DNA of 64,000 nucleotides from Chiridota heheva (Eukaryota > Echinodermata > Holothuroidea > Apodida > Chiridotidae): NCBI GenBank assembly GCA_020152595.1, contig JAIGNY010001633.1, positions 453,501 to 517,500 of the forward strand. Reading direction: 5' to 3'. The notes under the pieces are model-generated. The model was given only the letters and a program-made list of their open reading frames with translations, was not told where the DNA came from and searched no databases. Position 1 is the first letter of the stretch; each line of letters starts with the position of its first letter. Positions 42,801 to 49,700 of this stretch are shown here, in pieces. The position numbers and the translations under genes are program-made.

Positions 42801-45292
42801 CAAAGGATAATTAGACACTACATAAGGAGACACCACTGCTAAATACATGTATGCCTGCAAAGGATGATTAGACACTACATAAGGAGACACCACTGCTAAA
42901 AACATGTATGCCTGCAAAGGATAATTAGACACTACATAAGGAGATACCACTGCTAAAAACATAAATGCCTGCAAAGGATAATTAGACACTACATAAAGAG
43001 ATACCACTGCTAAATACATGTATGCCTGCAAAGGATAATTAGACACTACATAAGGAGATATCACTGCTAAAAACATGTACTGTATGCCTGCAAAGGATAA
43101 TAAGACACTACATAAGGTGACACCACTGCTAAATACATGTATGCCTGCAAAGGATAATTAGACACTACATAAGGAGACACCACTGCTAAATACATAAATG
43201 CCTGCAAAGGATAATTAGACACTACATAAGGGGACACCACTGCTAAATACATGTATGCCTGCAAAGGATAATTAGACACTGCATAAGGAGACACCACTGC
43301 TAAATACATGAATGCCTGCAAAGGATGATTAGACACTACATAAGAAAGACACCACTGCTAAATACATAAATGCCTGCAAAAGATAATTAGACACTACGTA
43401 AGGGGACACCACTGCTAAATACATGTATGCCTGCAAAGGATAATTAGACACTACATAAGGAGATACCACTGCTAATTACATGTATGCCTGCAAAGAATGA
43501 TTAGACACTACATAAGGAGACACCACTGCTAAAAACATGTATGCCTGCAAAGGGTAATTAGGCACTACATAAGGAGATACCACTGCTAAATACATGTATG
43601 CCTGCAAGGATAATTAGACACTACATAAGGAGATACATGTACCACTGCTAAATACATTTGAAAGTTATTTTCTATGGAATAAAACATGTACCAAAATTTG
43701 ACCTGCTTAATTCACTAATTGAGTGAAAACTAACTGAAAGAATAAAGAATTGATTGTTCTTATATATGAAAAAATGCAAAAAAGGGAATTTACATCTAGT
43801 TGAGTAAAAACGAATCAGGTATTGAGATTATTTTTGGTACAATTTCTGCTTTCCAGAACATTAGTCCCTTTAAAGAGGGAAGGACATGGGTTTTCATGTG
43901 ACTCTCACTTAAATATTTGGACAATTTGTTACAGATTTATTCCAAAATTTGTGTTGCTTGTATTAGCAGAAATTGGAGAAAAAAGCAAATATAGTCTTCA
44001 ATCTAATCAGCTCATGTGTTTCTCGTACAAATTGGTCAACTTGTTATGACGTCACTCCCAGAACAAAATTTCTTGCGATACTTTTACATCACACAAACAA
44101 GATAGGCGTAGTGTTATTATGTGTGCTCCTTAAAATTTGACGTATATAAACTAGGAGTAGAAAGACTTTTCAGCAATACATTTCTTACCAAGCTGTTATT
44201 ATTTCCTTGAATATATATTCAAATAAGTAATATCTTCAAATTTCATAGAAACATATCATCGCTTTTCGAAATGCCGTAATGATCTGGCCTAAGTGTTATA
44301 AAGCCTATGTCTAATGTTAGGCCTAACTCTGAAACAAGTAAGTTAATGAAGTTGAACATGAAGGCATTAAATATTTGTTTTCATTTCACATTCATAGCCT
44401 ACAATAATATCATATATTGTAGTACATTATTGTCATAGAATTTAAATGTAGCAAAAAACATCACGATGTATAAGTTTTTACAAAAGAAATGATAGGTTGA
44501 AACCAAAGTAATGTCAGCAGCAGCCTAACATAGCTGAAACCAAATATTTTCAATTCTTGCATTGATTTGTTTGAAATTTTGAAGCATCGATTGCTTGGAA
44601 TTTTTAGTTTCAATTTTTTCATTCAAATGTTTTCTTTTGCATTGTTGGGGACTATTGCTTGTTTGGAATTTTTTATTATGGTTTCTTTTTTTTGATGGAA
44701 TATTAACGGACTACACCAAACTGTTATAAATGCATTTTTTATTTTTTTGTGTCATGCCCTCTTTAAATGAATTTATTAACATATGATTTGACACTCTATC
44801 ATCAAAGCATATGCCACATTTAATATCAAACAAAAGTTGTCAATTATTGTCTCTCCTTGTGAAATTGGTCTGGAGTTTCTATCCCTGGATCCCTGGTATT
44901 TATGTTCTCTGTGAATGAATGTTCTACTTTTGATTTTTTTTTTTAAAGGTATTAGGTTCTTTTTTTTTTAATAAAAGGATTTTTCTTTTTTATCAAAGTG
45001 AATATTTTTGACAATTTTTTTTAATTCTTTTTAAATTAAAAGGTATTTTCTGAAAAACATTTTTTTGATCAAATTCCTCATTTTATGTGTCAAACTTGGA
45101 ATTTCCTGACAATAATTATTCCATGTTCTACACGGCACTCCACCTTACCTTTGAAAGAAGGCTCTGCACACTCCATATACCCACAGACGTCTTTGATGAT
45201 GGTGCAGCAAGGTAGGTACAATTGGCATCAAATTGACTATGAGATGCTGGCCACTGTAACCCCAGAGACACCAAGTGTACCAGTGATTCCAT
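3700..45292 (-). CDS. WDR27: WDR27-like WD40-repeat protein, N-terminal part (split gene, 3' end outside window)
   Basis: Seven coding exons on the minus strand: 45149-45292, 31764-31905, 28378-28502, 24484-24597, 13651-13702, 5987-6057 and 3700-3811. Every intron is GT-AG and every phase joins without a stop. The 760 bp give 253 residues plus one base. The product is a run of WD40 blades (beta-propeller scaffold), with WD or WD-like endings GIWSV, IVWNV, LILDS, FKVWD and VRVYDL. Identity rests on exons 2-7. The pattern EFCP..AGT.IS.SEDR.FKVWD, then AYP.LSL, ADGQ and YR at the matching distances, follows human WDR27 as I recall it. WDR27 is a poorly characterised propeller protein, so I assign no pathway. 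Introns of 2.2-13.2 kb hold most of the window's repeats. The rest of the protein should be coded beyond position 1. Another WD40 paralogue is possible, but the exon-by-exon collinearity argues against it. Confidence 0.87.
4094..4365 (-). mobile_element. tRNA-derived SINE with target-site duplication
   Basis: Read on the minus strand, the element opens with a tRNA-like head. Its A box is like TGGTGTAGCGGTTATCA and its B box is GGTTCAAGCCT, spaced as in a tRNA. The anticodon arm does not fold properly, so it is not a functional tRNA. A roughly 200-bp body follows. The direct repeat TAATTTTGAAAC flanks it at 4082-4093 and 4366-4377, the mark of LINE-driven insertion. It lies in the intron between WDR27-like exons 6 and 7. 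Confidence 0.85.
4378..5730. other. intron sequence without recognised features
   Basis: AT-rich intron DNA. A duplicated stretch of about 55 bp sits near 4,400-4,510 (GCAGCTACTTTACATTCTCC occurs twice). I see no exon or element here. The 79-codon open frame at 5027-5266 resembles nothing I know. Confidence 0.6.
5731..5811. repeat. 11-bp tandem repeat
   Basis: About seven copies of AACACATGTTT, with one interrupted unit. It lies in the intron upstream of the exon 6 donor region. Confidence 0.92.
5987..6057 (-). CDS. WDR27: WDR27-like coding exon 6 (WD blade)
   Basis: 71 bp. Two bases complete a serine codon, then 23 codons read YPFLSLAVDPVQDCFALGS and ADGQ. Acceptor TTGTATTAG, donor CAG|GTACAG. 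It corresponds to the AYPLLSL...GCADGQ segment of human WDR27. Ends in phase 0. Confidence 0.84.
6998..10400 (-). mobile_element. CR1/L2-like LINE with 2A-like N-terminal peptide, decayed
   Basis: Non-LTR retrotransposon read right to left. At about 10,112-10,330 there is a hydrophobic leader ending in GDIDLNPGP. Next comes an apurinic endonuclease (9,895-8,984) with LNAQS, GDFNIHVD and SDH motifs. The reverse transcriptase follows (about 8,320-7,520) with LLDLSAAFDTVDH, GVPQGS and CADDTQLY (the YADD box with Tyr changed to Cys). The LINE C-terminal region is at 7,433-7,122 (SFSSAAPFLWNRLP). The 3' tail at 7,000-7,020 is a TTA microsatellite. Several frameshifts and stops, including one directly after the 2A-like motif, make it a pseudo-element. 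It sits in the intron between WDR27-like exons 5 and 6, in the same orientation as the gene. Confidence 0.9.
10401..10839. other. intron sequence between two LINEs, nothing recognised
   Basis: AT-rich sequence. I see no coding motif, terminal repeat or tandem repeat in it. Confidence 0.6.
10840..13150 (-). mobile_element. RNase H-bearing LINE (I/Jockey-like group), 5'-truncated and frameshifted
   Basis: Read on the minus strand from 13,140 down. The reverse transcriptase begins HQSGFRKHYNTLDQL, then FFDLEKAFDTSW, GVLQGSILSP at about 12,800, and YVDDFTIFY at about 12,690. An RNase H domain lies at about 11,760-11,470 (SAEAKAI, SDSKLVLDS and WIPSHVGISGND, giving the E, D and terminal H/D residues). 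A terminal cysteine-histidine knuckle, LCNNCHSTLTVHHILLACP, is near 11,230-11,170. Frame changes between these blocks show decay. The base composition is much richer in GC than the flanks. There is no endonuclease because the 5' part is missing. The 3' end near 10,840 has GTTTGTTTGTTT. Confidence 0.88.
13151..13650. other. intron sequence before exon 5, nothing recognised
   Basis: AT-rich DNA with several short ATT/TAAT runs. No element was identified. The exon 5 donor follows at 13650. Confidence 0.55.
13651..13702 (-). CDS. WDR27: WDR27-like coding exon 5 (52-bp microexon)
   Basis: Residues 176-192 plus one base. Acceptor TTTGTACAG, donor CAT|GTAAGT. The translation VWDIVKSSLLYQSGIIS closes the blade opened in exon 4, corresponding to VWDHCTGSLIYSS in human WDR27. 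The exon is very short and sits between a 10.8-kb and a 7.6-kb intron. Similarity-based gene callers would easily miss it. Confidence 0.83.
14078..14215 (+). mobile_element. LINE 3'-terminal coding fragment
   Basis: The plus-strand translation YSLHPKSIRKWIILPPSIHA followed by AFKSSLADI resembles the C-terminal tail common to CR1/L2/Rex-like reverse transcriptases (F.PR.I..WN.LP......FK..L). No upstream RT remains. Confidence 0.6.
14400..14619. repeat. ~300-bp interspersed/tandem repeat unit, left part split by a DNA transposon
   Basis: The sequence ends AAGCCCCACCTACTCATTAA and continues after the piggyBac-like insertion at 15,689. It shares the ATGCATATTAATGA / AAGCCCCGCC blocks with repeats at 15.7-16.67, 20.97-21.19 and 46.06-46.85 kb. 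Confidence 0.75.
14620..15688. mobile_element. piggyBac-like non-autonomous DNA transposon
   Basis: Terminal inverted repeats are CCCTTACTCTACCA at 14620-14633 and its complement TGGTAGAGTAAGGG at 15675-15688. Both are flanked by TTAA (14616-14619 and 15689-15692), the piggyBac target. Removing the element and one TTAA yields CTACTCATTAATATTCATGG, which matches intact copies of the surrounding repeat. The roughly 1.07-kb interior has no transposase frame, so it must be mobilised in trans. Confidence 0.85.
15190..15275 (+). other. tRNA-like relic inside the piggyBac-like element
   Basis: A B-box-like GGGTTCGAGTCTCGCC is preceded at tRNA-like distance by TGGTGCAGAGG. An acceptor stem and a proper anticodon loop are not convincing. 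It is possibly a SINE or tRNA fragment captured by the transposon. Confidence 0.35.
15689..16672. repeat. ~300-bp repeat, about three tandem units
   Basis: Units start at about 15,689, 15,985 and 16,281. Each contains TAAGCCCC(G)CC, then ATTAATATGCATGATATCACC, a block like CATCTGCAGACCATGAGCTA, and GTTTACAAGCTTTTT. Period is about 297 bp. The last unit is broken by the Tx1-like LINE. Confidence 0.85.
16673..20973 (+). mobile_element. Tx1/L1-like LINE, ORF2 only, decayed
   Basis: ORF2 begins near 17,039. An apurinic endonuclease covers 17,084-17,850 (SFNCKGLGDKNKR, VVGDWN, then LDFFLLS and the terminal DHSL). Reverse transcriptase covers about 18,590-19,330: KNWRPISLLN, IDFEKAFDSVSH, RGCRQGDLLSPYIF and QYADDTTFLFDG. 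A long C-terminal domain runs to 20,858, with a CSFCSSN knuckle near 20,490. AATAAA and an A-rich tail lie at 20,949-20,973. At least six frameshifts or stops break the frame, and no ORF1 is present. It is inserted in the ~300-bp GCCC-rich repeat, whose sequence resumes at CATATTAAGCCCCGCCCAC. Confidence 0.9.
20974..21190. repeat. continuation of the ~300-bp repeat with CATACA microsatellite
   Basis: AAGCCCCGCCCACTATGCAT resumes directly after the LINE tail. It leads into (CATA)n/(CACA)n at 21,062-21,135 and then GCCATCATGACCGCATAG. The same order occurs at 46.8 kb and 47.6 kb. Confidence 0.8.
21397..22250. repeat. 32-bp minisatellite with ATGCAT and GAGCTC palindromes
   Basis: About 27 copies of a unit built from AGCATGTATGCATCAAGAGC and TCACATCTAAGT. 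Common variants are CACGTATG, CAGGTATG and GCTCGCAACT. It lies in the intron between WDR27-like exons 4 and 5. Confidence 0.96.
22283..23452. repeat. 50-bp minisatellite, about 23 copies
   Basis: The unit contains AGCAACTGAGCAGCAAATAC, TTCATCTGCAATTCAACTAC and AAACAGTACC. Some units carry a CTGCAGC insertion after GTAC. It starts about 30 bp after the 32-bp array ends, yet the two units share no sequence. Confidence 0.97.
23453..24199. other. intron sequence with a short duplication
   Basis: A roughly 60-bp segment is duplicated at about 23,560-23,650 (GTGATTGTAATATCTTATCG twice). Otherwise no recognisable element is present. Confidence 0.6.
24200..24430 (+). mobile_element. LINE C-terminal fragment
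   Basis: A plus-strand frame near 24,315 reads LEALHWRSIQYRISFKILLL followed by TFRSIHA. This is the LHWLP..R..FKI motif that follows reverse transcriptase in CR1/L2-type LINEs. It lies just left of WDR27-like exon 4, in the opposite orientation to the gene. Confidence 0.65.
24484..24597 (-). CDS. WDR27: WDR27-like coding exon 4 (WD blade)
   Basis: Exactly 38 codons, residues 138-175. Acceptor TTCTATTCAG, donor AAG|GTAAGT. It reads LEGHTAKVTCAEFCPHIAG followed by STSEDRTFK. The GH dipeptide and the SEDR-F-K signature are the best-conserved stretch in the gene and the main reason for naming it WDR27. The WD that closes the blade is on the next exon. Confidence 0.88.
24775..25906. repeat. 44-bp minisatellite, left segment
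   Basis: The unit contains TGTACTACATCCCATCCAAC and CATGTCCCACATGCCACCCC. Because 44 is not a multiple of 3 and the consensus lacks stops, all three plus frames stay open for about 390 codons. These are artefacts. The first copies are degenerate. The array is in the intron between WDR27-like exons 3 and 4. Confidence 0.97.
25907..26356 (+). mobile_element. CR1/L2-like LINE 3' fragment inserted in the 44-bp array
   Basis: It codes for IKLHWLPVSQRILYKTCVIV, then SRAFSAAAPHVWNSLP and FKTRLKTFLF, a well-preserved LINE C-terminus open for 102 codons. It ends in a short ATGG microsatellite. The array sequence is interrupted after ATGC and resumes at ATGC, giving a possible 4-bp target duplication. 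The insertion therefore postdates at least part of the array. Confidence 0.88.
26357..27222. repeat. 44-bp minisatellite, right segment
   Basis: About 20 more copies of the same unit as on the left, more homogeneous than the left segment. The last copies change to CCATCCTACCATGCCCCACA before the array ends. Confidence 0.97.
27279..27346. repeat. 18-bp short tandem repeat
   Basis: Nearly four copies of a unit like CATTCACCTACCATGATC, in the flank of the 44-bp array. Confidence 0.8.
27350..28189. other. intron sequence, nothing recognised
   Basis: Unique-looking DNA with several GATC-rich stretches near 27,850-28,010. I see no exon or element. Confidence 0.55.
28190..28312. repeat. 41-bp repeat, three copies
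   Basis: Three exact-period copies start at 28190, 28231 and 28272, each containing GGTTCATTGTCGGGGCAT. They lie 66 bp from the donor of WDR27-like exon 3. Confidence 0.93.
28378..28502 (-). CDS. WDR27: WDR27-like coding exon 3 (WD blade)
   Basis: Residues 96-137. A long T-rich tract precedes the acceptor CAAATAG, and the donor is AGA|GTAAGTA. The translation includes GQQLGPVQYCCFNPDDTLLA and then IYNEVLILDS, a degenerate blade without the Trp-Asp ending. Human WDR27 is degenerate at the same place (IFMLD). Ends in phase 0. Confidence 0.85.
28578..29955. repeat. 18-bp minisatellite, about 76 copies
   Basis: The unit is GATAGATCGGGAGTTTCT, with GATGGAGAG and TTCCGAT variants. At about 28,910-29,040 several 16-17-bp units shift the reading register. 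Eighteen bases is six codons, so both strands show long open frames; I do not treat them as genes. It lies in the intron between WDR27-like exons 2 and 3. Confidence 0.98.
29956..31763. other. intron sequence before exon 2 donor, nothing firm
   Basis: AT-rich DNA. TATCGCGATA-like palindromes occur near 30,991, 31,040 and 31,057. The 91-codon plus-strand frame at 30588-30863 resembles no family I know and lies inside an intron, so I do not call it. Confidence 0.55.
31764..31905 (-). CDS. WDR27: WDR27-like coding exon 2 (WD blade)
   Basis: Residues 49-95 plus one base. The acceptor is TTTTATTTAG and the donor GCAG|GTCTGT. The translation starts PLELLAHKKQITSVRFG and ends SAEDYIIVWNVEKSRELFAA. 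It contains the GH-like (AH) start and the WD-like (WN) end of a blade. It matches human WDR27 around its second blade (LRGHHQPIT...IMWN). Phase 1 joins to exon 3 as a glycine codon. Confidence 0.85.
32235..43660. repeat. 57-bp satellite-like array, about 200 copies
   Basis: The unit contains ATACATGTATGCCTGCAAAG, GATAATTAGACACTACATAA and GGAGACACCACTGCTAA. Fifty-seven bases equal 19 codons. On the minus strand, the sense strand of WDR27, the unit reads MYLAVVSPYVVSNYPLQAY without a stop, so frames of up to 1,009 codons (37868-40897) result. Between about 41,380 and 42,420 units are fragmentary and irregular. Elsewhere they are regular. The array fills most of the 13.2-kb intron between WDR27-like exons 1 and 2. 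Confidence 0.98.
43661..45148. other. intron sequence between 57-bp array and exon 1, nothing recognised
   Basis: AT-rich DNA with poly-T runs at 44,930-45,060. No element or further exon seen. Exon 1 of the WDR27-like gene begins at 45149. Confidence 0.6.
45149..45292 (-). CDS. WDR27: WDR27-like coding exon 1 (start codon)
   Basis: It codes for residues 1-48. The start chosen is the ATG at 45292-45290 (M-E-S-L-V), because this frame meets a TAA upstream inside the same exon. The frame then reads HSQFDANCTYLAAPSS and GIWSVQSLLSK, matching the first blade of WDR27. The donor is AAAG|GTAAGG and the exon ends in phase 0. The start context is weak (C at -3, G at +4), so a start in an unseen upstream exon cannot be excluded. 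A different minus-strand frame over this exon is open for 97 codons but is only a shadow. Confidence 0.8.
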
Positions 45293-45364
45293 AAGATGGT
45301 TCTTAAGTGTTCCTTCTTGTAACCAGCGTTAAGGCTTTCAAACAAAACTTGTTTTCTTGATTCT
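45293..45364 (-). other. WDR27: 5' UTR part of WDR27-like exon 1
   Basis: A good acceptor (TTTATTGCAG, ending at 45365) precedes 72 bases that carry an in-frame stop before the ATG. The exon therefore appears to begin as spliced 5' UTR. That implies at least one non-coding exon and the promoter further right, above 45.4 kb. I could not locate either. Confidence 0.55.
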
Positions 45365-46059
45365 CTGCAATAAATTGTACATATAAAACATAACAATCTA
45401 AAAACAGAAGCAGACCCATATAAGTGTTGCCAATACAATAGTTTTCAATACCAAATGTGTTAACTTTTCTGTATAAGTCTTGACTGCTTTAAATCTCTAT
45501 TCATTTACATACAGTAAATATACTAGCTGTACTTCCTTGCTACAGTACAGATACCGATTCATTTAAGAATTTTTTCTTTATAAAATGATTTATGATAGGC
45601 AACATTACTTTACTTGCTAAAAACTCCAGTAAAACCATGAAGACCCAAAATTTATTAATTTACAGACTTTTAAATTTATATGTGTTTATATGGAAAAATG
45701 TTATGCAGATGTCTGAAAGAAGGCCAATCTTTGCATTCTTATATAAATCCCTTGATTTTAATCACATATAGTAACTACAATAGATTTAAGCAGCTGTCTG
45801 TAGTTCTTTTCATTCATATACTCACAATTTGCTCATGTATGAATTTATTCAGCTTCATACTATCCTAATCTATTCCATGAACCAGAAAACCAAAGGTTTT
45901 GAGGTTTTGACGTGCAATATGGATTTTAAGTTATGAACTATTGAATTATAAATGTTATTACACAATAAGCTCAAAATAAGAATGACAACCAAATTCACAA
46001 TTAATTAAATTCAACAATTTTTATCCCATTAACATCTATACACTTCCTTACAACATTAT
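45365..46059. other. region upstream of WDR27-like exon 1, nothing recognised
   Basis: It contains the polypyrimidine tract and acceptor of exon 1, otherwise AT-rich DNA. I see no promoter motif I would defend. Confidence 0.5.
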
Positions 46060-46850
46060 TATTTCAAAGATTTGAACTTTAAGCCCTGTCTACTCATTAA
46101 TATGTATGATATCCCCGCTAAAAACAATAGGGCACATCTGCAGTTCATGGACAATCTGTGTACTACGTATAACCTGAATCCCACGTATCGTTTTTGAGAT
46201 ACTGTGTTTACAAGCCCTCTTCAACAAAATCATGTAAAGCCCTGCCCACTAAGTGTATTAATGAAATTCAACATTTTTGTACCATGAACTGAACATGTAC
46301 ACAATAGCTAACAACATAATCACACCAAATATGAAACAAAATGGACATGCAGTTCTTAAATTATGAGCATTTAAATTGTTTAACATTAAATTCTTCCTAC
46401 TCATTAATATGCATGACATTGCCACCAAATACAATAGGGCACATCTGTGGACCATGGGCTATCTGTGTACCAAATATGACGTAAATCCAGTTTACCGTTC
46501 TTGAGATACCGTGTTTACCAGCAACTTTTCAGCAAAATTATATTAAGCCCCACCCACTTTGCATATTAAGGATATTCAATGTTTTGGTACCATGAACATG
46601 TGCACACTAGCCAACAACATAATTACACTAAATATAAAACAAAACAGACATGCAGTTGTTAAAATATAGGCATTTCAAGATTTTAACATTAAGCCCTGCC
46701 TACTCATTAATATGCACGACATCTCTACCAAAAACAATAGGGCACATCTACGGACCATGGGCCATGTACCACATATGACATGAATCCAGTATCATTCTTG
46801 AGATATCATTTTTACGAGCTAGCATCACATACATACATACATACATACAC
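46060..46850. repeat. ~300-bp GCCC-rich repeat, about 2.5 tandem units
   Basis: The same family as at 14.4-16.67 kb. ATTAATATGCATGACATT-type blocks recur at about 46,096, 46,403 and 46,707 (period about 305 bp), each followed by AATAGGGCACATCTGC. It ends in (CATA)n at 46,822-46,890. Confidence 0.88.
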
Positions 46851-47690
46851 ATGCATGCATGCATCCATACATACACACATACATACACTGGCATGCATAC
46901 AGATGTGCATCTGGTACACCACTGATATTACTCACTTTGGTCACTGGTACCTCATTAGTGCTGATGATTTTTTGTTATGTAAAGCATTTGGGCATCATGC
47001 GTGCCTGTGACAGATACATTATGGGGAACTGGGCATTATTTCTATCATTCTTATGATTGGTGACCATCTCAAATAAAAATTAAGTTTACGGCCATGTGCC
47101 TACAGGTGCATCACTGGTACACCCACTAATATTACTGAATTTGGTCACAGATACCTCCAGTGGGTACGGTTGTTACCTACATAAAGGTTTGGCGGGTCAT
47201 AGCTGCGTGCCTTTGACATAAACATTATAGGGAACTGGGCATTATTTCTAGCATTTTTATGATTGGAGACAATGTCAAGTAATAATTAAGTCCACTGGCA
47301 TATATACACATGTGCATCTGGTACACCTCTGATATTACTCCCTTTGGTCACTGGTACCCTATTAGTGGCGATGATTGTTTGTTACATAGAGCATTTGGGC
47401 ATCCTGTATGCCTGTGACAGATACATTATGGGGAACTGGGCATTATTTCTAACATTTGATGATTGGTGACCATCTTAAGTAAAACGTTAAGTTTACGGCC
47501 ATGTGCCTACAGGTGCACCACTGGTACACCACCTAATATTACTGAATTAGTTAACAGATACCTGTAGTGGGTACGGTTGTTACCTATGTAAAGGTTTGGC
47601 GGGTCATAGCTGCATACACACATACATACACACACATGCCATCATGACCACATAGGTTCCTGCTGCTACCACATTGGAACCAAAAATGTT
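46851..47690. repeat. ~400-bp dimeric repeat downstream of the CATA microsatellite
   Basis: Two alternating halves of about 200 bp recur at about 46,905, 47,101, 47,305 and 47,505. Each opens with a GTGCATCTGGTACACC-like block and contains TGGGGAACTGGGCATTATTT. It ends in another CATACA run and GCCATCATGACCACATAGG, paralleling 21,130-21,165. Confidence 0.82.
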
Positions 47691-48011
47691 CAAATCTCCA
47701 AATCTCCAGAGAAATTTGGTTACTGCAATTTCACTACCCTGGGAAAAACATATGAGTCCTAAGCAATTAATGTACAAAATAAGTCAAATTTGATAATGAG
47801 AGATTACGTGAGTAAATGATGATTTATTTCAATGCGGGATTATTAAAAGCCAACCAGTAATAAATGGTTTGAAATACATAATAAGCCTTCTCCCACGCAG
47901 TTAGCAATGTATAATACACCAAGAGCTGGCAGTGAAAGAGTATTAAAGATTTGTTCAAAGACTTCTATGATTTGAATATTCTAATTAGTTTTTCAAATGA
48001 TTATCCCTTCT

Positions 48012-48765
48012 AAACTGCTTGAAATACCAATTCATACTTCCTCTTATGATAGTCCCTTCTACACTGCTTGTATATCAATTCACACTTCCTCTTATGATAG
48101 TCCCTTCTACACTGCCTGTATATCAATTCATACTTCCTCTTATCATAGTCCCTTCTACACTGCCTGTATATCAATTCATACTTCCTCTTATCATAGTCCC
48201 TTCTACACTGCTTGATATATCAATTCATACTTCCTCTTATCATAGTCCCTTCTACACTGCCTGTATATCAATTCATACTTCCTCTTATCATCGTCCCTTC
48301 TACACTGCTTGATATATCAATACATACTTCCTCTTATCATGATCCCTTCTACACTGCTTGTATATCAATTCATACTTCCTCTTATCATAGTCACTTCTAC
48401 ACTGCTTGATATATCAATTCATACTTTCTCCTATCATAGTCCCTTCTACACTGCTTGATATATCAATTCATGCTTCCTCTTATCATAGTCCCTTCTACAC
48501 TGCTTGAAATATCAATACATACTTCCTCTTATCATAGTCCCTTCTACACTGCTTGATATATCAATTCATACTTCCCCCTATCATAGTCCCTTCTACACTG
48601 CTTGTATATCAATACATACTTCCTCTTATCATAGTCCCTTCTACACTGCTTGATATATCAATTCATGCTTCCTCTTATCATAGTCCCTTCTACACTGCTT
48701 GTATATCAATTCATACTTCCTCTTATCATAGTCCCTTCTACACTGCTTGATATATCAATTCATAT
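48012..48765. repeat. 47-bp minisatellite, about 16 copies
   Basis: The unit contains ATATCAATTCATACTTCCTC, TTATCATAGTCCCTTC and TACACTGCTTG. Lengths of 46-48 bp alternate through TGTATATC and TGATATATC variants. Confidence 0.96.
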
Positions 48766-49204
48766 CTCCTCGTATTAGTTTCATCTTTCAATGATCTCTA
48801 ATTTTATTCTTTTCATTAAACTTTTATTATAATTTGTATCCTTTTTTGACAGGCAGCTACATTTATCTTAATATTGTTTTCAATATTTGAGATTCCTATT
48901 CTTATTCACTTGGGTTTTACTCATTAAAGGTAAAATTTCTGAGAACACTGTTTACAATTGGCTGGTTAAAGACTACATGAACTTACACCATCACATTCCC
49001 CCAAACCTTGGGTGTGTTCTACTAGTTGGTTAAATCCCATCAAGCCTTAGAGGCTTCAAGAGCCGGTGCTGAAACATTCTTACATAACTGATGTTATACC
49101 ATGTACTCTCATCTCAATGATTAAAAAGCACATTTTTCAATCATATATAGAAAGTGTTGATTTATTTTCAAATGCAATGATTATTGCAATGATGATTGTT
49201 TGTT
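48766..49204. other. no recognised feature
   Basis: AT-rich DNA between the 47-bp array and a LINE 3' end. I see nothing coding. Confidence 0.55.
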
Positions 49205-49700
49205 TGTTTGATTAGGGCTTAACGGCACCACAACAACGAGGGTCAAATTGTGCCTGAGAGGTCAGATTATTCTAGAGGTAGGAAGGAAAGGAAACAAGAG
49301 GAGAATGAGAGAAACTTAAGAACAAAAGGTCAGAAAGTTGTGATCGAGAGGGGAGGTGCATGGTTGAAACAAAAACAAAGTAGAGAGGGGGTGGAAGAGG
49401 AGAATTAAATATGGTTTTAGAGGGAAGCATGATAAAGAAAGGAGATAATTATATCCGGAGGATTTTTCTGAAAGAACTCAGCAATCGAGTTGTGGGGAGC
49501 GAGGGAAGCTCTGGGAAGGTTGTACAGGGGGCAAGCAAGGAGAACGTGATGGATTGTGAAGGTGCAGTGACAATTGTTGCAGAGAGGTTGGGAGGAGCCA
49601 ATAAGGGGGTGGGAGTGAGTGAGGTAGGTGTGACCAATTTTAAGATGGGTAATATGAACGTTATCGATACCAGAGAGGTTGTTGATGGTAACAAAATACT
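49205..49700 (-). mobile_element. 3' end of the RNase H-bearing LINE family (second copy)
   Basis: Closely similar to 10,840-11,300. Both contain GGGTCAAATTGTGCCTGAGA, and the minus strand encodes the same knuckle (LCNNCHCTFTIHHVLLACPL). Only the last roughly 500 bp remain. Confidence 0.85.
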
